This document shows positions 47,846-56,880 of a DNA stretch of 64,000 nucleotides, piece by piece (the first letter of the stretch is position 1; each line of letters opens with the position of its first letter). The stretch covers positions 480,471 to 544,470 of the forward strand of contig NZ_LMTJ01000001.1 of the NCBI RefSeq assembly GCF_001510715.1, in the 5' to 3' direction. The position numbers and the translations under genes are program-made. The notes beneath the pieces are model-generated. The model saw only the letters and a program-made list of their open reading frames with translations, was not told the DNA's origin and did not search any database. The stretch comes from Bacillus sp. FJAT-29814 (GTDB lineage Bacteria > Bacillota > Bacilli > Bacillales > Cytobacillaceae).

Positions 47846-48730
47846 ATGACCATTGGATTTATCGGTACCGGTGTCATGGGGGCAAGAATGGTTAAACGGC
47901 TTCTTGGGCATGGTTATGAGGTGCATGTCTATAATCGGACCAAAGAGAAAATTAGAGCACTCGTGGAGCAGGGCGCAATAATGGTAGAATCGATTTCTTC
48001 GCTGGCACGGAACTGTGACGTCATTTGTACCTGTTTATCTATGCCAGAAGATGTTTTAGAGGTATATGGTGGCATTATTGAGAACGCCCGCCCGGGGACA
48101 ATCTGTATCGATTTGACTACAGTTGGAGCGGATACAAGCAAAATCCTTTTTGAAAAAACAGCTGTCAAAGACATTGCTTATCTTGATGCTCCTGTAAGCG
48201 GAGGTCCAGAAGGGGCGGAAGCCGGGACTTTAACGATTATGGTCGGCGGTGAGCAGGAGATTTTTGAAAAAATTTCTCCTTTATTATGGGTTCTTGGCGG
48301 GACGGTTGAATACCTCGGTTCTTCCGGGTCAGGTAGCATTGCCAAGCTGATCAATCAATATCTTGTCGCGGTTCACTCGCTTGCCGTTTCAGAAGCGATG
48401 GTTACGGGAGCTGCATTTGGACTTGATTCCGAACAGTTATACAACATTTTAAAAGTCAGCTATGGGGACAGCAGGATTTTGCGTCGGCATATGGACCAAT
48501 TCGTGCTTGATCGGAATTTCCAACCTGGCGGTGCGGTGAAATATGTTTTAAAGGATGTCCGCCTGGCCAATCAGCTTTTGCAAGAGGCCGGGATGGACAA
48601 GTTTACCGGACAAATGGCAGAACAGGCATTTTCTGCTGCGACTGAGAATGGCCTAAGTGATTTTGATATGTCTGCAGTTATACAGCCCTTAGAAGAGCAT
48701 TGCGGGGTTTTAGTAGGAAAAAAAAGATGA
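47846..48730 (+). CDS. glxR: 2-hydroxy-3-oxopropionate (tartronate semialdehyde) reductase-like, 294 aa
   Basis: A 3-hydroxyisobutyrate-dehydrogenase-family enzyme: NAD(P) motif IGFIGTGVMGARMVKRLLGH, substrate loop LDAPVSGGPEGAEAGTLTIM and catalytic lysine in GSGSIAKLINQYL. Pairing with Hyi points to reduction of tartronate semialdehyde to glycerate. Adjacent start one base after the Hyi stop. Terminator follows at 48739. Confidence 0.84.
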   Translation: MTIGFIGTGVMGARMVKRLLGHGYEVHVYNRTKEKIRALVEQGAIMVESISSLARNCDVICTCLSMPEDVLEVYGGIIENARPGTICIDLTTVGADTSKILFEKTAVKDIAYLDAPVSGGPEGAEAGTLTIMVGGEQEIFEKISPLLWVLGGTVEYLGSSGSGSIAKLINQYLVAVHSLAVSEAMVTGAAFGLDSEQLYNILKVSYGDSRILRRHMDQFVLDRNFQPGGAVKYVLKDVRLANQLLQEAGMDKFTGQMAEQAFSAATENGLSDFDMSAVIQPLEEHCGVLVGKKR

Positions 48731-48738
48731 GGATTTAA

Positions 48739-48776
48739 AACGATGCCGGGACCATGATGATGGTTCCGGCGTTTTT
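48739..48776 (+). terminator. intrinsic terminator
   Basis: The stem GCCGGGACCAT/ATGGTTCCGGC (one wobble), 4-base loop, T5 tail. Confidence 0.85.
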
Positions 48777-48855
48777 ATACAAATATTATTAAACCTGGTA
48801 ATCATATTAACACCATACTTATAGTTAAAATATTTGGATAATTCCAAAAGTAACC

Positions 48856-48884
48856 TTTACAAACAACTGTAGCTTGACTAAAAT
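48856..48884 (+). promoter_or_regulatory. sigma-A promoter of the acyl-CoA operon
   Basis: TTTACA (48856-48861), exactly 17 bases, TAAAAT (48879-48884). The predicted start is near 48891, just before the palindrome at 48894. It lies in the 327-base gap 48731-49057. Confidence 0.6.
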
Positions 48885-48893
48885 AAGGAATAT

Positions 48894-48911
48894 ATACTGA
48901 CCGTTCAGTAT
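48894..48911. promoter_or_regulatory. TetR-type operator candidate over the transcription start
   Basis: ATACTGACCGTTCAGTAT, an 18-bp near-perfect palindrome. A related 18-mer (13 of 18 bases) lies at 54029. Placement over the start point fits a repressor. No TetR gene is in the window. Confidence 0.6.
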
Positions 48912-48927
48912 CTCTTGTTCGTTTGTT

Positions 48928-48941
48928 TAAAAACGATTTCA
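48928..48941 (+). promoter_or_regulatory. possible CcpA cre site in the 5-prime UTR
   Basis: TAAAAACGATTTCA differs from the cre consensus only at the second base. It lies about 37 bases after the predicted transcription start and 116 before the first gene of the operon. Confidence 0.4.
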
Positions 48942-49057
48942 CTTCATTCTTCTACGATTTATTACATTCAATCTCTTCCACACCAAGATTATTTATCTTC
49001 AAACATAAATCAAAAATCTCAATCATAATGAAAATTCTGCGGAAGGAGGACGATGAG

Positions 49058-50614
49058 TTGACATGGGAACCTGAAATAAACGAACTTCGGCGCCGTGAAA
49101 AATTGGCGTATCAAATGGGCGGTGAAGAACGGGTCGCCAAGCACAAATCACAAGGCAAGCTAACTGTTAGAGAGCGGATATCCAGTTTGCTAGACGAAGA
49201 TAGCTTTCATGAATTAGGTGCTATTGCCGGGAAAGCGAAGTATAATGCTGATGGTCAATTAGTTGAATTTACACCAGCAAACTTTATTGTCGGAACAGGA
49301 AGGATTAATGGACGAAAAGTAGTTGTCGGGGGAGATGACTTTACGGTCCGCGGGGGTGCGGCGGACGGCGCAATCATAAGGAAGCAGGTATATTCCGAAA
49401 GGTTGGCACATGACCTGCAGCTCCCAATCATCCGGCTTGTTGATGGTACCGGCGGCGGTGGCAGTGTGAAATTCCTCGATACAGATGGTCATACATATAT
49501 ACCGGTTAATCCTGCCTGGGATTTGGTCGTTGCCAATATGGGAAGGATTCCGGTCGTTTCTTTATGTTTGGGTTCAGTTGCGGGACTCGGGGCAGCCAGG
49601 GTTGCAGCCTCACATTTTTCTGTCATGGTAGAGAAAACCGCTCAATTATTCGTTGCAGGCCCGCCTGTTGTTAAATACGGTATGGGGCAGGACTTGACCA
49701 AGGAAGAACTTGGCGGCATTCAGGTCCATCGTTCAAGCGGTGCCATAGATAATATTGCCAGCTCAGAAGAAGACGCTTTTGAGCAGACACGGTGTTTCCT
49801 ATCATACTTACCTTCAAGTGTTTGGCAACTGCCGCCTGTAGAGCCGGGCACGGATGATCCAAACCGAAGAGACCATCGCTTAATTTCGGTAATCCCAAGA
49901 AATCGGAGGACTCCATATAAAATTCGTGAGGTTCTGCCAATGGTATTCGATGAAGGCTCTATCTTTGAGATGGGACGTTATTATGGCGCGGGCACACTTA
50001 CCTGTTTTGCAAGGCTGAATGGACATCCAGTCGGGGTACTGGCCTCAGACCCTTATGTAAATGGCGGAGGGCTGACAGCTGAGAGTTCGGAAAAAATTGA
50101 ACGTTTTATAGATTTATGTCAAACATTTCATTTGCCGATTGTTAATATGGTCGACCAGCCAGGTATGGTTATTGGATTGCAAAATGAAATGAAAGGAACG
50201 ATTCGCAAAGGAGTCCGTGCAATTGCGGCCATTTACCAGGCAAAAGTTCCAATGATTGAAATTATCATGCGTAGAGTATTCGGTGTCGGTGGCGCCGGAA
50301 TGTCCAATGGACACGGATTAAATCTTCGTTATGCCTGGCCGTCAGGCGACTGGGGCTCGCTACCGGTTGAGGGGGGAGTTCAGGTAGCTTATCGCCGTGA
50401 GCTTGAGGCTAGTGACAGTCCTGAAGAATTATTAAAAGAACTGTTGGATCGCATGGAATCAGTGCGTTCGCCGATAAGAACCGCTGAAGCGTTTGGCATT
50501 GAAGAAATTATTGATCCGCGAGATACCAGACCACTTTTATGTGATTGGGTGAAGGATGCCTACAACCTCCTACCGCAAATGCTTGGCCCGTCCAGTCACG
50601 AGATGCGGCCATAG
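49058..50614 (+). CDS. acyl-CoA carboxylase, carboxyltransferase (beta) subunit, 518 aa
   Basis: A biotin-dependent carboxyltransferase of the propionyl-/methylcrotonyl-CoA carboxylase type. The N half has GKLTVRERISSLLDEDSFHE, VVGGDDFTVRGGAADG and LCLGSVAGLGAARVAASH; the C half has VNMVDQPGMVIG, RRVFGVGGAGM and SGDWGSLPVEGGV. The second oxyanion loop GGAGM departs from the usual GGAY pattern, so the acyl-CoA may be unusual. TTG 49058 was chosen for AAGGAGG at 8 bases. The matching biotin carboxylase is not in the window. Confidence 0.85.
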   Translation: MTWEPEINELRRREKLAYQMGGEERVAKHKSQGKLTVRERISSLLDEDSFHELGAIAGKAKYNADGQLVEFTPANFIVGTGRINGRKVVVGGDDFTVRGGAADGAIIRKQVYSERLAHDLQLPIIRLVDGTGGGGSVKFLDTDGHTYIPVNPAWDLVVANMGRIPVVSLCLGSVAGLGAARVAASHFSVMVEKTAQLFVAGPPVVKYGMGQDLTKEELGGIQVHRSSGAIDNIASSEEDAFEQTRCFLSYLPSSVWQLPPVEPGTDDPNRRDHRLISVIPRNRRTPYKIREVLPMVFDEGSIFEMGRYYGAGTLTCFARLNGHPVGVLASDPYVNGGGLTAESSEKIERFIDLCQTFHLPIVNMVDQPGMVIGLQNEMKGTIRKGVRAIAAIYQAKVPMIEIIMRRVFGVGGAGMSNGHGLNLRYAWPSGDWGSLPVEGGVQVAYRRELEASDSPEELLKELLDRMESVRSPIRTAEAFGIEEIIDPRDTRPLLCDWVKDAYNLLPQMLGPSSHEMRP

Positions 50615-50636
50615 AACGTGAGGTTCGAATCAGTGC

Positions 50637-50771
50637 GATCTTCGGACAAAATTGCCGATAAACAGGGTCGATATTTCCGAAGTTGAATGATCTTCGGACA
50701 ATACTGCCGATGAACAGGGTGGAAATGTCCGAACCCTTCTGTTCTTAGGGTAAAACTGCTAATCAATAGGG
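50637..50771. repeat. 52-bp tandem repeat, third copy degenerate
   Basis: Copies begin at 50637, 50689 and 50741, an exact 52-bp period. Copies 1 and 2 share GATCTTCGGACAA, TGCCGAT and AACAGGGT. Copy 3 keeps the spacing (TTAGGGTAAAACTGCTAATC then AATAGGG) and runs into the ribosome site of the ligase gene. The repeat fills the gap between two operon genes. Confidence 0.7.
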
Positions 50772-50781
50772 AGGAATGAGT

Positions 50782-52458
50782 ATGAAAGAACTTTTGCAAA
50801 AAAGCTGGCCAAAAAACCTTTCCAAAACATTAACCTATCGCCTGGGTGAGCGGCCGTTGCATGAGTATATTAAGCAAAATGCCACCGACACTCCAACTAA
50901 CACGGCCTATTCCTTTTACGGAAGGGAGCTGACGTGGCAAGAGCTGGACCAGTCGGTTGACCAATTCGCCCAATTTTTAACAGGCAAAGGGGTAAAGAGA
51001 GGCGACCGGATTGCTCTTTTTATGCAAAATTGCCCGCAGTATATCATTGCCCATTATGGTATCCAGCGTCTTGGGGCCATTGTGGTTCCATTGAATCCAA
51101 TGTATAAGGAGTCCGAGCTTGAATATTTAATCAACGAGGCCGGTATCAAGGTAGTTGTCGCCGGACAAGAGCTGCATCCTTTGATTGCCGCAGTCCGACC
51201 TAAAACTCCGTCCGTCGAATTTGTGGTCACAACGAATTATGCTGATTATTCGCCAAATGAGCCGACCTTAACCTTACCGGCAGAGCTAAAACTGGAAAAG
51301 TTGCTGCAACAAGATACGTATGATTTCGTTCAGGTGCTGAAGGAGAACCAACCGTACACAAGCCATGTCCAAATCGACATATGGAATGATGTCGGGCTAA
51401 TGGTGTTTACCTCAGGGACAACCGGAAGACCAAAAGCGGCGATGCTGCCGTTTGGCAGCGCTCTGTTTAAAACCGCTGCCACAATTCATGCTAACCAATT
51501 TGCCATGGACGGACGATTTTTGACGATTGCCCCGTTATGCCATATTGCCGGGATGGTGATGGGTGTTAATATACCAATCTATACCGGTGCCGAGTGCGTG
51601 CTGTTAACCCGGTTTGATCCTTCCACAACGGTTGATGCAATTGAAAGATACAACATTACCAATTGGTATAGCATTGCCCCAATGAATGTCGCGATTTTAA
51701 ACTTGCCAGGCATTGAAAATAGGGATTTGTCCTCTTTGCAAAGGAACTCATCCACCAGTTTTGGCGTTCAAGTAACGGAACAATTAGCAAGTAAATGGAA
51801 GTCGCTAACAAAGGGCTGTATTATGCACGAGGCCTCCTATGGACTTAGTGAAACCCACACCTGTGACACGTTTATGCCTATTGACAACATTAGGTGGGGC
51901 AGCTGCGGAATCCCAACCTACGATACAGATCTTAAAATCCTTCATTTTGAAACGGGCGAACCAGTCGGTCCCGGCGAAAAAGGCGAAATTGTCATCAAAA
52001 ATCCCGGCGTGTTTAAAGGCTATTTAAACAGACCTGATGCCACTGCTGAAACGCTTCGTGACGGGTGGGTTCACACCGGCGACATCGGTAGTGTGGATGA
52101 GGATGGCTATTTATACTTCCACGGCCGGATTAAAGAAATGATCAAGAGCTCCGGTTATAGTGTGTTCCCTGAGGATGTGGAGGCGCTATTGAATGAACAC
52201 CCGGGTATTTTGCAAAGCGCTGTCATTGGCGTTCCAGATCCGCTCAGGGGTGAAAGTGTCATGGCCTTCATCGTCCTAAAACCTGGTTATGCTGGCAACA
52301 TAACCGAGGAGGAAATGCTTCAGTGGGCGAAGGAAAAAATGGCAGCCTACAAGTATCCTCGAATTGTAGAGTTCATCGACCAGCTTCCGGCAACAAGTTC
52401 GGGAAAAGTACTACGAAGGCTGCTTAAGGAGCCACAAGGGAAGGAAGTCAAACAGTGA
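50782..52458 (+). CDS. AMP-forming acyl-CoA synthetase, 558 aa
   Basis: An adenylate-forming ligase: P-loop-like VFTSGTTGRPKAA, then LCHIAGMVMGVN, EASYGLSETHT, the ATP-binding GWVHTGDIGSVDEDGYLYF, the hinge HGRIKEMIKSSGYSV and the catalytic lysine in ATSSGKVLRR. It activates a carboxylic acid to its CoA ester. ATG 50782 was taken (GGGAGGA at 6-7 bases). It overlaps the next gene by 4 bases. The substrate is probably the acid carboxylated by the flanking enzymes. Confidence 0.86.
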   Translation: MKELLQKSWPKNLSKTLTYRLGERPLHEYIKQNATDTPTNTAYSFYGRELTWQELDQSVDQFAQFLTGKGVKRGDRIALFMQNCPQYIIAHYGIQRLGAIVVPLNPMYKESELEYLINEAGIKVVVAGQELHPLIAAVRPKTPSVEFVVTTNYADYSPNEPTLTLPAELKLEKLLQQDTYDFVQVLKENQPYTSHVQIDIWNDVGLMVFTSGTTGRPKAAMLPFGSALFKTAATIHANQFAMDGRFLTIAPLCHIAGMVMGVNIPIYTGAECVLLTRFDPSTTVDAIERYNITNWYSIAPMNVAILNLPGIENRDLSSLQRNSSTSFGVQVTEQLASKWKSLTKGCIMHEASYGLSETHTCDTFMPIDNIRWGSCGIPTYDTDLKILHFETGEPVGPGEKGEIVIKNPGVFKGYLNRPDATAETLRDGWVHTGDIGSVDEDGYLYFHGRIKEMIKSSGYSVFPEDVEALLNEHPGILQSAVIGVPDPLRGESVMAFIVLKPGYAGNITEEEMLQWAKEKMAAYKYPRIVEFIDQLPATSSGKVLRRLLKEPQGKEVKQ

Positions 52459-54017
52459 TTGATCAAGAAAAGAACATCGTGAAAGAAGCAGTTGATGATT
52501 TAATAAAAAGGAAAGAACGTGCCAAGTTGAATGGTGGGCCTGAAAAAATCAAACGACAGCATGAGGCCGGTTTTTACACGGCGAGGGAGAGAATTGATTT
52601 ACTGGTGGACCCAGATTCCTTTATGGAAATGGGTATGCTCAATCACTCCGATATGGTTGGTTCTGAAGACAAGAGTGCTGGCGATGGGTTGATCGTCGGC
52701 CTCGCCAAAGTCGATGGACGGCCGATTGTGGTTCAGGCAGGCGATAAAACGGTTTTTGCCGGAACTGAAGGCGCCGTTCATATGCGGAAAGCTGTTTCGA
52801 TTCATCAATATGCGTTGAAACGAGGTCTACCGATGTTTTACCTGCATGAAGGCGGAGGCTTGAGAATGCCGGATGGCATGGGTTCCGACGGCATTAGCGA
52901 TAAGCTTTTTCCAAATGAAATGTTGACCCATCATAGGCAGGTTCCATCCATTACAAGTATACTTGGTGACAGCTTTGGGGGTCCAACGTGGACGGCTGTT
53001 TCATCCGATTTTGTCACACAGCTTAAAGGGACCTGTATGGCGGTTGCTGGCCCGAGAATGATTGAGATGGCAACCGGGCAACAGGTTTCAACCGAAGAGC
53101 TAGGCGGGTGGAAGGTTCATGCCCATCAAACCGGTCAGGCTGATGCCTTTGGTGAAACAGAAGAGGACTGCATTGCCCAGATGAAGGAATTTTTCAGTTA
53201 TATGCCGTTAAATGCAACTGAGGAACCGCTATATCAGGAAACAGATGATGATCCGTATCGCAAGATCGACAGAGTGCTTGAGATTTTACCAAATAAAGCA
53301 AACCGGGCCTATGATATGAAAAAAATCATCATGGAGATCGTAGATGACCGCCAGTTTTTTGAATATAAGGAGCTTTACGGCCCTGCACTCATAACTGTAT
53401 TTGCCAGATTGAACGGCCGGTCCGTCGGAATCATCGCCAATCAGCCAATGAAATACGCGGGGGCAGCTGGTGTGCAAGAATGCGAAAAGGCGACTGATTT
53501 TATTTGTTTATGTGACTCGTTCAATATTCCAATGGTCTTTTTGCATGATACACCTGGATTTCGCATCAGCAATGAAGCAGAAAAAATGAAAATTCCTACT
53601 AAAATTATGGTTTGGAACCAAGCGCTCGCTCAATCTACCGTTCCGAAAATCTCTGTCGTTGTCCGCAAGAGTGTCGGGGCGGCATATGGAAATATGTGCG
53701 GCCCTACAATGGGTGCCGATTTTGTGGTCGCCTGGCCGACAGCAGAGATCAATTTCACTGGACCGGAAGTAGGGATTAATGTCGTATATGGCCGCCAGCT
53801 ACAGGGGATTGAAAATGCAAAAGAAGTGCGAAAAGAACTTCTAGAAAAGTGGGCATTTGACAGTTCACCGTATAAAGCAGCAGCTAAGCATCTCATCGAT
53901 GATGTGATTGACCCGCGGGAAACACGAAAATTCCTGTGCAGGACGCTGGAATATGCCTGTGTGAAAAATGGGTCGATAAGCGAACACAGATTGGCGAACT
54001 GGCCAACAGGGTTTTAA
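52455..54017 (+). CDS. acyl-CoA carboxylase, carboxyltransferase (beta) subunit 2, 520 aa
   Basis: A second carboxyltransferase, clearly distinct from the 49058 protein: RQHEAGFYTARERIDLLVDP, YLHEGGGLRMPDGMG in place of the usual SGGAR, LHDTPGFRISNEAE, RKSVGAAYGNMCGP and INFTGPEVGINVVYG. GTG start overlaps the ligase stop (GTGA). Either the two polypeptides form a hetero-oligomer or they carboxylate two intermediates. No biotin carboxylase is adjacent; a biotin carrier is encoded at 62968. Confidence 0.83.
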   Translation: MIDQEKNIVKEAVDDLIKRKERAKLNGGPEKIKRQHEAGFYTARERIDLLVDPDSFMEMGMLNHSDMVGSEDKSAGDGLIVGLAKVDGRPIVVQAGDKTVFAGTEGAVHMRKAVSIHQYALKRGLPMFYLHEGGGLRMPDGMGSDGISDKLFPNEMLTHHRQVPSITSILGDSFGGPTWTAVSSDFVTQLKGTCMAVAGPRMIEMATGQQVSTEELGGWKVHAHQTGQADAFGETEEDCIAQMKEFFSYMPLNATEEPLYQETDDDPYRKIDRVLEILPNKANRAYDMKKIIMEIVDDRQFFEYKELYGPALITVFARLNGRSVGIIANQPMKYAGAAGVQECEKATDFICLCDSFNIPMVFLHDTPGFRISNEAEKMKIPTKIMVWNQALAQSTVPKISVVVRKSVGAAYGNMCGPTMGADFVVAWPTAEINFTGPEVGINVVYGRQLQGIENAKEVRKELLEKWAFDSSPYKAAAKHLIDDVIDPRETRKFLCRTLEYACVKNGSISEHRLANWPTGF

Positions 54018-54028
54018 TTCACCCTTAA

Positions 54029-54046
54029 ATACCAACCAGTTAGTAT
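54029..54046. promoter_or_regulatory. TetR-type operator candidate 2
   Basis: ATACCAACCAGTTAGTAT keeps the outer ATAC/GTAT arms and ACC core of the 48894 site. It lies between the carboxyltransferase stop and the hydratase start, just before its ribosome site. Confidence 0.5.
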
Positions 54047-54064
54047 AAAGAGGGAGTGAGATTA

Positions 54065-54859
54065 ATGAGTATTCAGGATGTAAAACAATTGGTGAGGTTG
54101 GAAAAAAATAACGGTATTGCTACAGTAACTATCGATAATCCACCGCTAAATGTTTTAAGCGGGCAGGTGATGAGTGAACTAAAGTCAGTCTTTGAAACGA
54201 TTGCGGGCGATCATGAAATTGTTGTGGCCATCTTAACGGGAGCGGGAAATCGGGCATTTATGGCAGGGGCTGATATTAAAGAATTCCCTCAATCCATTGG
54301 CAAAAAAGGCATGAAGGATCATGTTATGCAGCAGCATGTAGTGTTTAATCTAATTGATTTCCTCCCTAAGCCTACAATTGCCGTGTTGAATGGGCTTACC
54401 CTCGGCGGTGGCTGTGAGCTTGCGATAACCTGTGATATCCGAATTGCTGAGGAACATGCCCAGCTTGGCTTACCTGAAGTTAAATTAGGTCTGTTCCCAG
54501 GTGGAGGGGGCACCCAGCGCTTACCAAGAATGATAGGTGAAGCGAAAGCAAAGGAACTTATGTTTGTTGGAGATCCCATATCCGCCCAGGAAGCCGAAAA
54601 GCTTGGCTTAGTCAATAAGGTAGTACCAACAGGCCAGGGAATGGAAGAGGCCCTTGCGATGGCCAAGAAAATCAGCGGCTATTCCCTACAAGCCCTATCT
54701 CGAATCAAGAAAGCGGTTGATGAAGGGACAAATATGGAGTTTCACGCCGGAATAGAAAGAGAAGCGGAGCTATTTGAAGAAGTATTTTTAACAGAAGATG
54801 TAAAAGAAGGCGTTTCAGCTTTTATAGAAAAAAGAAAACCTGTTTTCGCCCATAAATAA
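54065..54859 (+). CDS. enoyl-CoA hydratase/isomerase, 264 aa
   Basis: A crotonase-fold enzyme: NRAFMAGADIKEFPQ (first oxyanion NH), LNGLTLGGGCELAITCDIRI (second) and LPEVKLGLFPGGGGTQRLPR carrying the two catalytic-region acids (E of LGLPEVKLG and the PGGGGT loop). This is the ordinary beta-oxidation-type pattern. ATG 54065 was preferred to GTG 54056 for spacing from AGGGAGTGA. It belongs to the same operon as both carboxyltransferases. Confidence 0.86.
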   Translation: MSIQDVKQLVRLEKNNGIATVTIDNPPLNVLSGQVMSELKSVFETIAGDHEIVVAILTGAGNRAFMAGADIKEFPQSIGKKGMKDHVMQQHVVFNLIDFLPKPTIAVLNGLTLGGGCELAITCDIRIAEEHAQLGLPEVKLGLFPGGGGTQRLPRMIGEAKAKELMFVGDPISAQEAEKLGLVNKVVPTGQGMEEALAMAKKISGYSLQALSRIKKAVDEGTNMEFHAGIEREAELFEEVFLTEDVKEGVSAFIEKRKPVFAHK

Positions 54860-54889
54860 AAAAGATTTTGTTTGAGGAGGATGTTTTTT

Positions 54890-55870
54890 ATGAAGAGTTG
54901 GATTGTGAACCAATTAGGTGACCCAAAAGATGTATTGGAGCTGCAGGAGTTATCGGTACCTGCCGTTGAAGAAGGAAAACTATTAATTCAAGTGGAAGCT
55001 TCCTCCCTTAACTTTTTTGATATTTTACTTTGTCAGGGAAAATATCAGGAGAAGCCGCCTACACCGTTTACACCAGGTGCGGAGGTATCCGGCGTTGTAC
55101 GGGCAGTGGGAGTAGGAAGCAAATTTAATGTTGGACAGCGTGTCGTCGCCACCCCGCCGCTACCGAATGGCGGATATTCGGAATGGGTCAGTGTGCCAGA
55201 GGATCACGCTTATGTGATTTCCGATGCCATGTCTCCTAGCGAGGCAGCATCGATGTTTATAACCTATCAAACTTCTTATTATGCGTTATATCACCGGGCC
55301 AACCTTCAAAAAGGAGAAGTTCTTTTAGTCCATGCTGGTGCCGGCGGAGTTGGCTCTGCTGCGATCCAGTTAGGAAAGGCGAGAGGAGCGAAAATTATTG
55401 CTACAGCCGGCGGACCGGAAAAGGTGCAATTATTGAAGGAGCTTGGTGCAGATGTTGCGGTTGACTACCTGACTGAAGATTTTGTCGATATCGTAAAGAA
55501 GGAAACGGGCGGGCGCGGTGCCAATGTTATTTATGATCCTGTCGGCGGCGATGTGTTTGATCGTTCACGCAAATGCATTGCTTTTGATGGCCGCCTATTG
55601 GTCATCGGGTTCGCCGGCGGCCGCATTCCAGAAGCTCCTGCGAACCATGCACTTATTAAAAACTACTCCATTGTCGGGGTGCACTGGGGCCTTTTCCGCA
55701 GACTGCATCCAGACAAAGTGGTCGAAATTCACGAGGACTTGATGAGACTTTATGAAGAAGGCTTAATCAAACCATTAATTTATCAAGAATATGATTTTAA
55801 AGATGTGCCTTCTGCCTTGGAAGTACTGGCCGATCGACAAACCTATGGAAAGCTAGTGGCTTTGCCTTAG
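54890..55870 (+). CDS. MDR-family NADPH oxidoreductase (quinone/enoyl reductase type), 326 aa
   Basis: A zinc-free medium-chain reductase: LNFFDILLCQGKYQEKPPTP at the N-terminus and the NADPH motif VHAGAGGVGSAAIQLGKARG, then DPVGGDVFDRSRKC. The pattern fits quinone oxidoreductases and acrylyl/enoyl-CoA reductases. ATG 54890 is 9 bases after GAGGAGG. It may reduce a 2,3-unsaturated CoA or acid intermediate; the substrate is not deducible. Confidence 0.84.
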   Translation: MKSWIVNQLGDPKDVLELQELSVPAVEEGKLLIQVEASSLNFFDILLCQGKYQEKPPTPFTPGAEVSGVVRAVGVGSKFNVGQRVVATPPLPNGGYSEWVSVPEDHAYVISDAMSPSEAASMFITYQTSYYALYHRANLQKGEVLLVHAGAGGVGSAAIQLGKARGAKIIATAGGPEKVQLLKELGADVAVDYLTEDFVDIVKKETGGRGANVIYDPVGGDVFDRSRKCIAFDGRLLVIGFAGGRIPEAPANHALIKNYSIVGVHWGLFRRLHPDKVVEIHEDLMRLYEEGLIKPLIYQEYDFKDVPSALEVLADRQTYGKLVALP

Positions 55871-55918
55871 ATTCACCTAAATGAAAACTTAATTTTTATA
55901 TAAGAAAGGGTGTATGAG

Positions 55919-56662
55919 ATGCGTTTAAAAGATAAAGTGGCCATCATCACAGGTGGCGGTGGGGGAATCGGACGCGCGACCGCTGTCAGATTTGCTCAGG
56001 AGGGAGCCCGTTTAACCATTGCTGATTTTAGCGAAGAAAACGGCATTCAAACTGTCAATATCGTCAGGGAGATGGGGGCGGAAGCCGAGTTTATCCAGAC
56101 CGACATGTCAAAGCCAGAGGATGTCCAAAATATGGTTCAAAAAACAATCAACACCTTTGATAAGTTGGACATATTATTTAATAATGCCGGCGTGAAAAGT
56201 GGCGAGAAAAAAATTCCTGATGTCTCGGTGGAAGAATGGCAGCAGGTGTTTGACGTCAATATTACGGGAGTTTTTCTTGGGCTGAAATATGCAATTCCGG
56301 AGATGACCTCAGGCGGATCAATTATCAATACGGCGAGCATTGCCGGCATCAAAGGGCAAAAGCTGGTTGCTGCTTATTCCGCATCAAAAAGCAGTGTCAT
56401 CGCCCTTACGAAAACAGCGGCAACGGAGTTTGGCAAGAAGAATATCCGTGTTAACGCGATTGCCCCCGGAATCATCGATACGGATATGGTCAGTGATTGG
56501 AAGAAAACAAAAAAATGGCCGGTATTATCTACTGCCAATGCCTTGAACCGAATTGGCCATCCCGAGGAAATCGCCAATTTGGTGTTATTCCTTGGTTCCG
56601 ATGAGTCGTCATTTATTACGGGAGAAACGATTGTCATCGATGGCGGCACTTTGAATCTATAA
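55919..56662 (+). CDS. short-chain dehydrogenase/reductase, 247 aa
   Basis: A classical SDR: cofactor motif ITGGGGGIGRATAV, NNAG, catalytic Ser in NTASIAG, the YSASK tetrad and IRVNAIAPGIIDTDM. The acidic residue after the second strand (IADFSEENG) favours NAD. Last gene of the six-gene operon (48-base gap). It probably oxidises a 3-hydroxyacyl-CoA or terpenoid alcohol. The spacing from AAGAAAGGG favours ATG 55919. Confidence 0.85.
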   Translation: MRLKDKVAIITGGGGGIGRATAVRFAQEGARLTIADFSEENGIQTVNIVREMGAEAEFIQTDMSKPEDVQNMVQKTINTFDKLDILFNNAGVKSGEKKIPDVSVEEWQQVFDVNITGVFLGLKYAIPEMTSGGSIINTASIAGIKGQKLVAAYSASKSSVIALTKTAATEFGKKNIRVNAIAPGIIDTDMVSDWKKTKKWPVLSTANALNRIGHPEEIANLVLFLGSDESSFITGETIVIDGGTLNL

Positions 56663-56759
56663 ATCTGGTAATTGTTTACCTCCGGGCACGAAGTCTCATG
56701 GCTGCGTGCCCGTTTCAATATTTCCACATGCCAACTTCCTCTATTGTTAAGTATTCCTC

Positions 56760-56787
56760 ACAGTTGTCACCATTTTTTAACAACTGT
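56760..56787. promoter_or_regulatory. inverted repeat upstream of a sigma-54 promoter (possible UAS)
   Basis: ACAGTTGT and ACAACTGT, 12 bases apart, lie about 60-90 bases before the -24 element, the usual distance for an activator site. Confidence 0.4.
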
Positions 56788-56845
56788 ACTGTACATAAAC
56801 CTACACATTCATTTTCCAACCAATCAAAAAATAGACCTTACATGT

Positions 56846-56861
56846 TGGTATAAATCTTGCA
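56846..56861 (+). promoter_or_regulatory. sigma-54 (SigL) promoter of the two-ligase operon
   Basis: TGGTATAAATCTTGCA has the invariant GG (56847-56848) and GC (56859-56860) exactly 10 bases apart. It is the second sigma-54 promoter near the AAA+ activator at 60134. Confidence 0.75.
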
Positions 56862-56880
56862 TCCCAATAAGACAGAGTTC

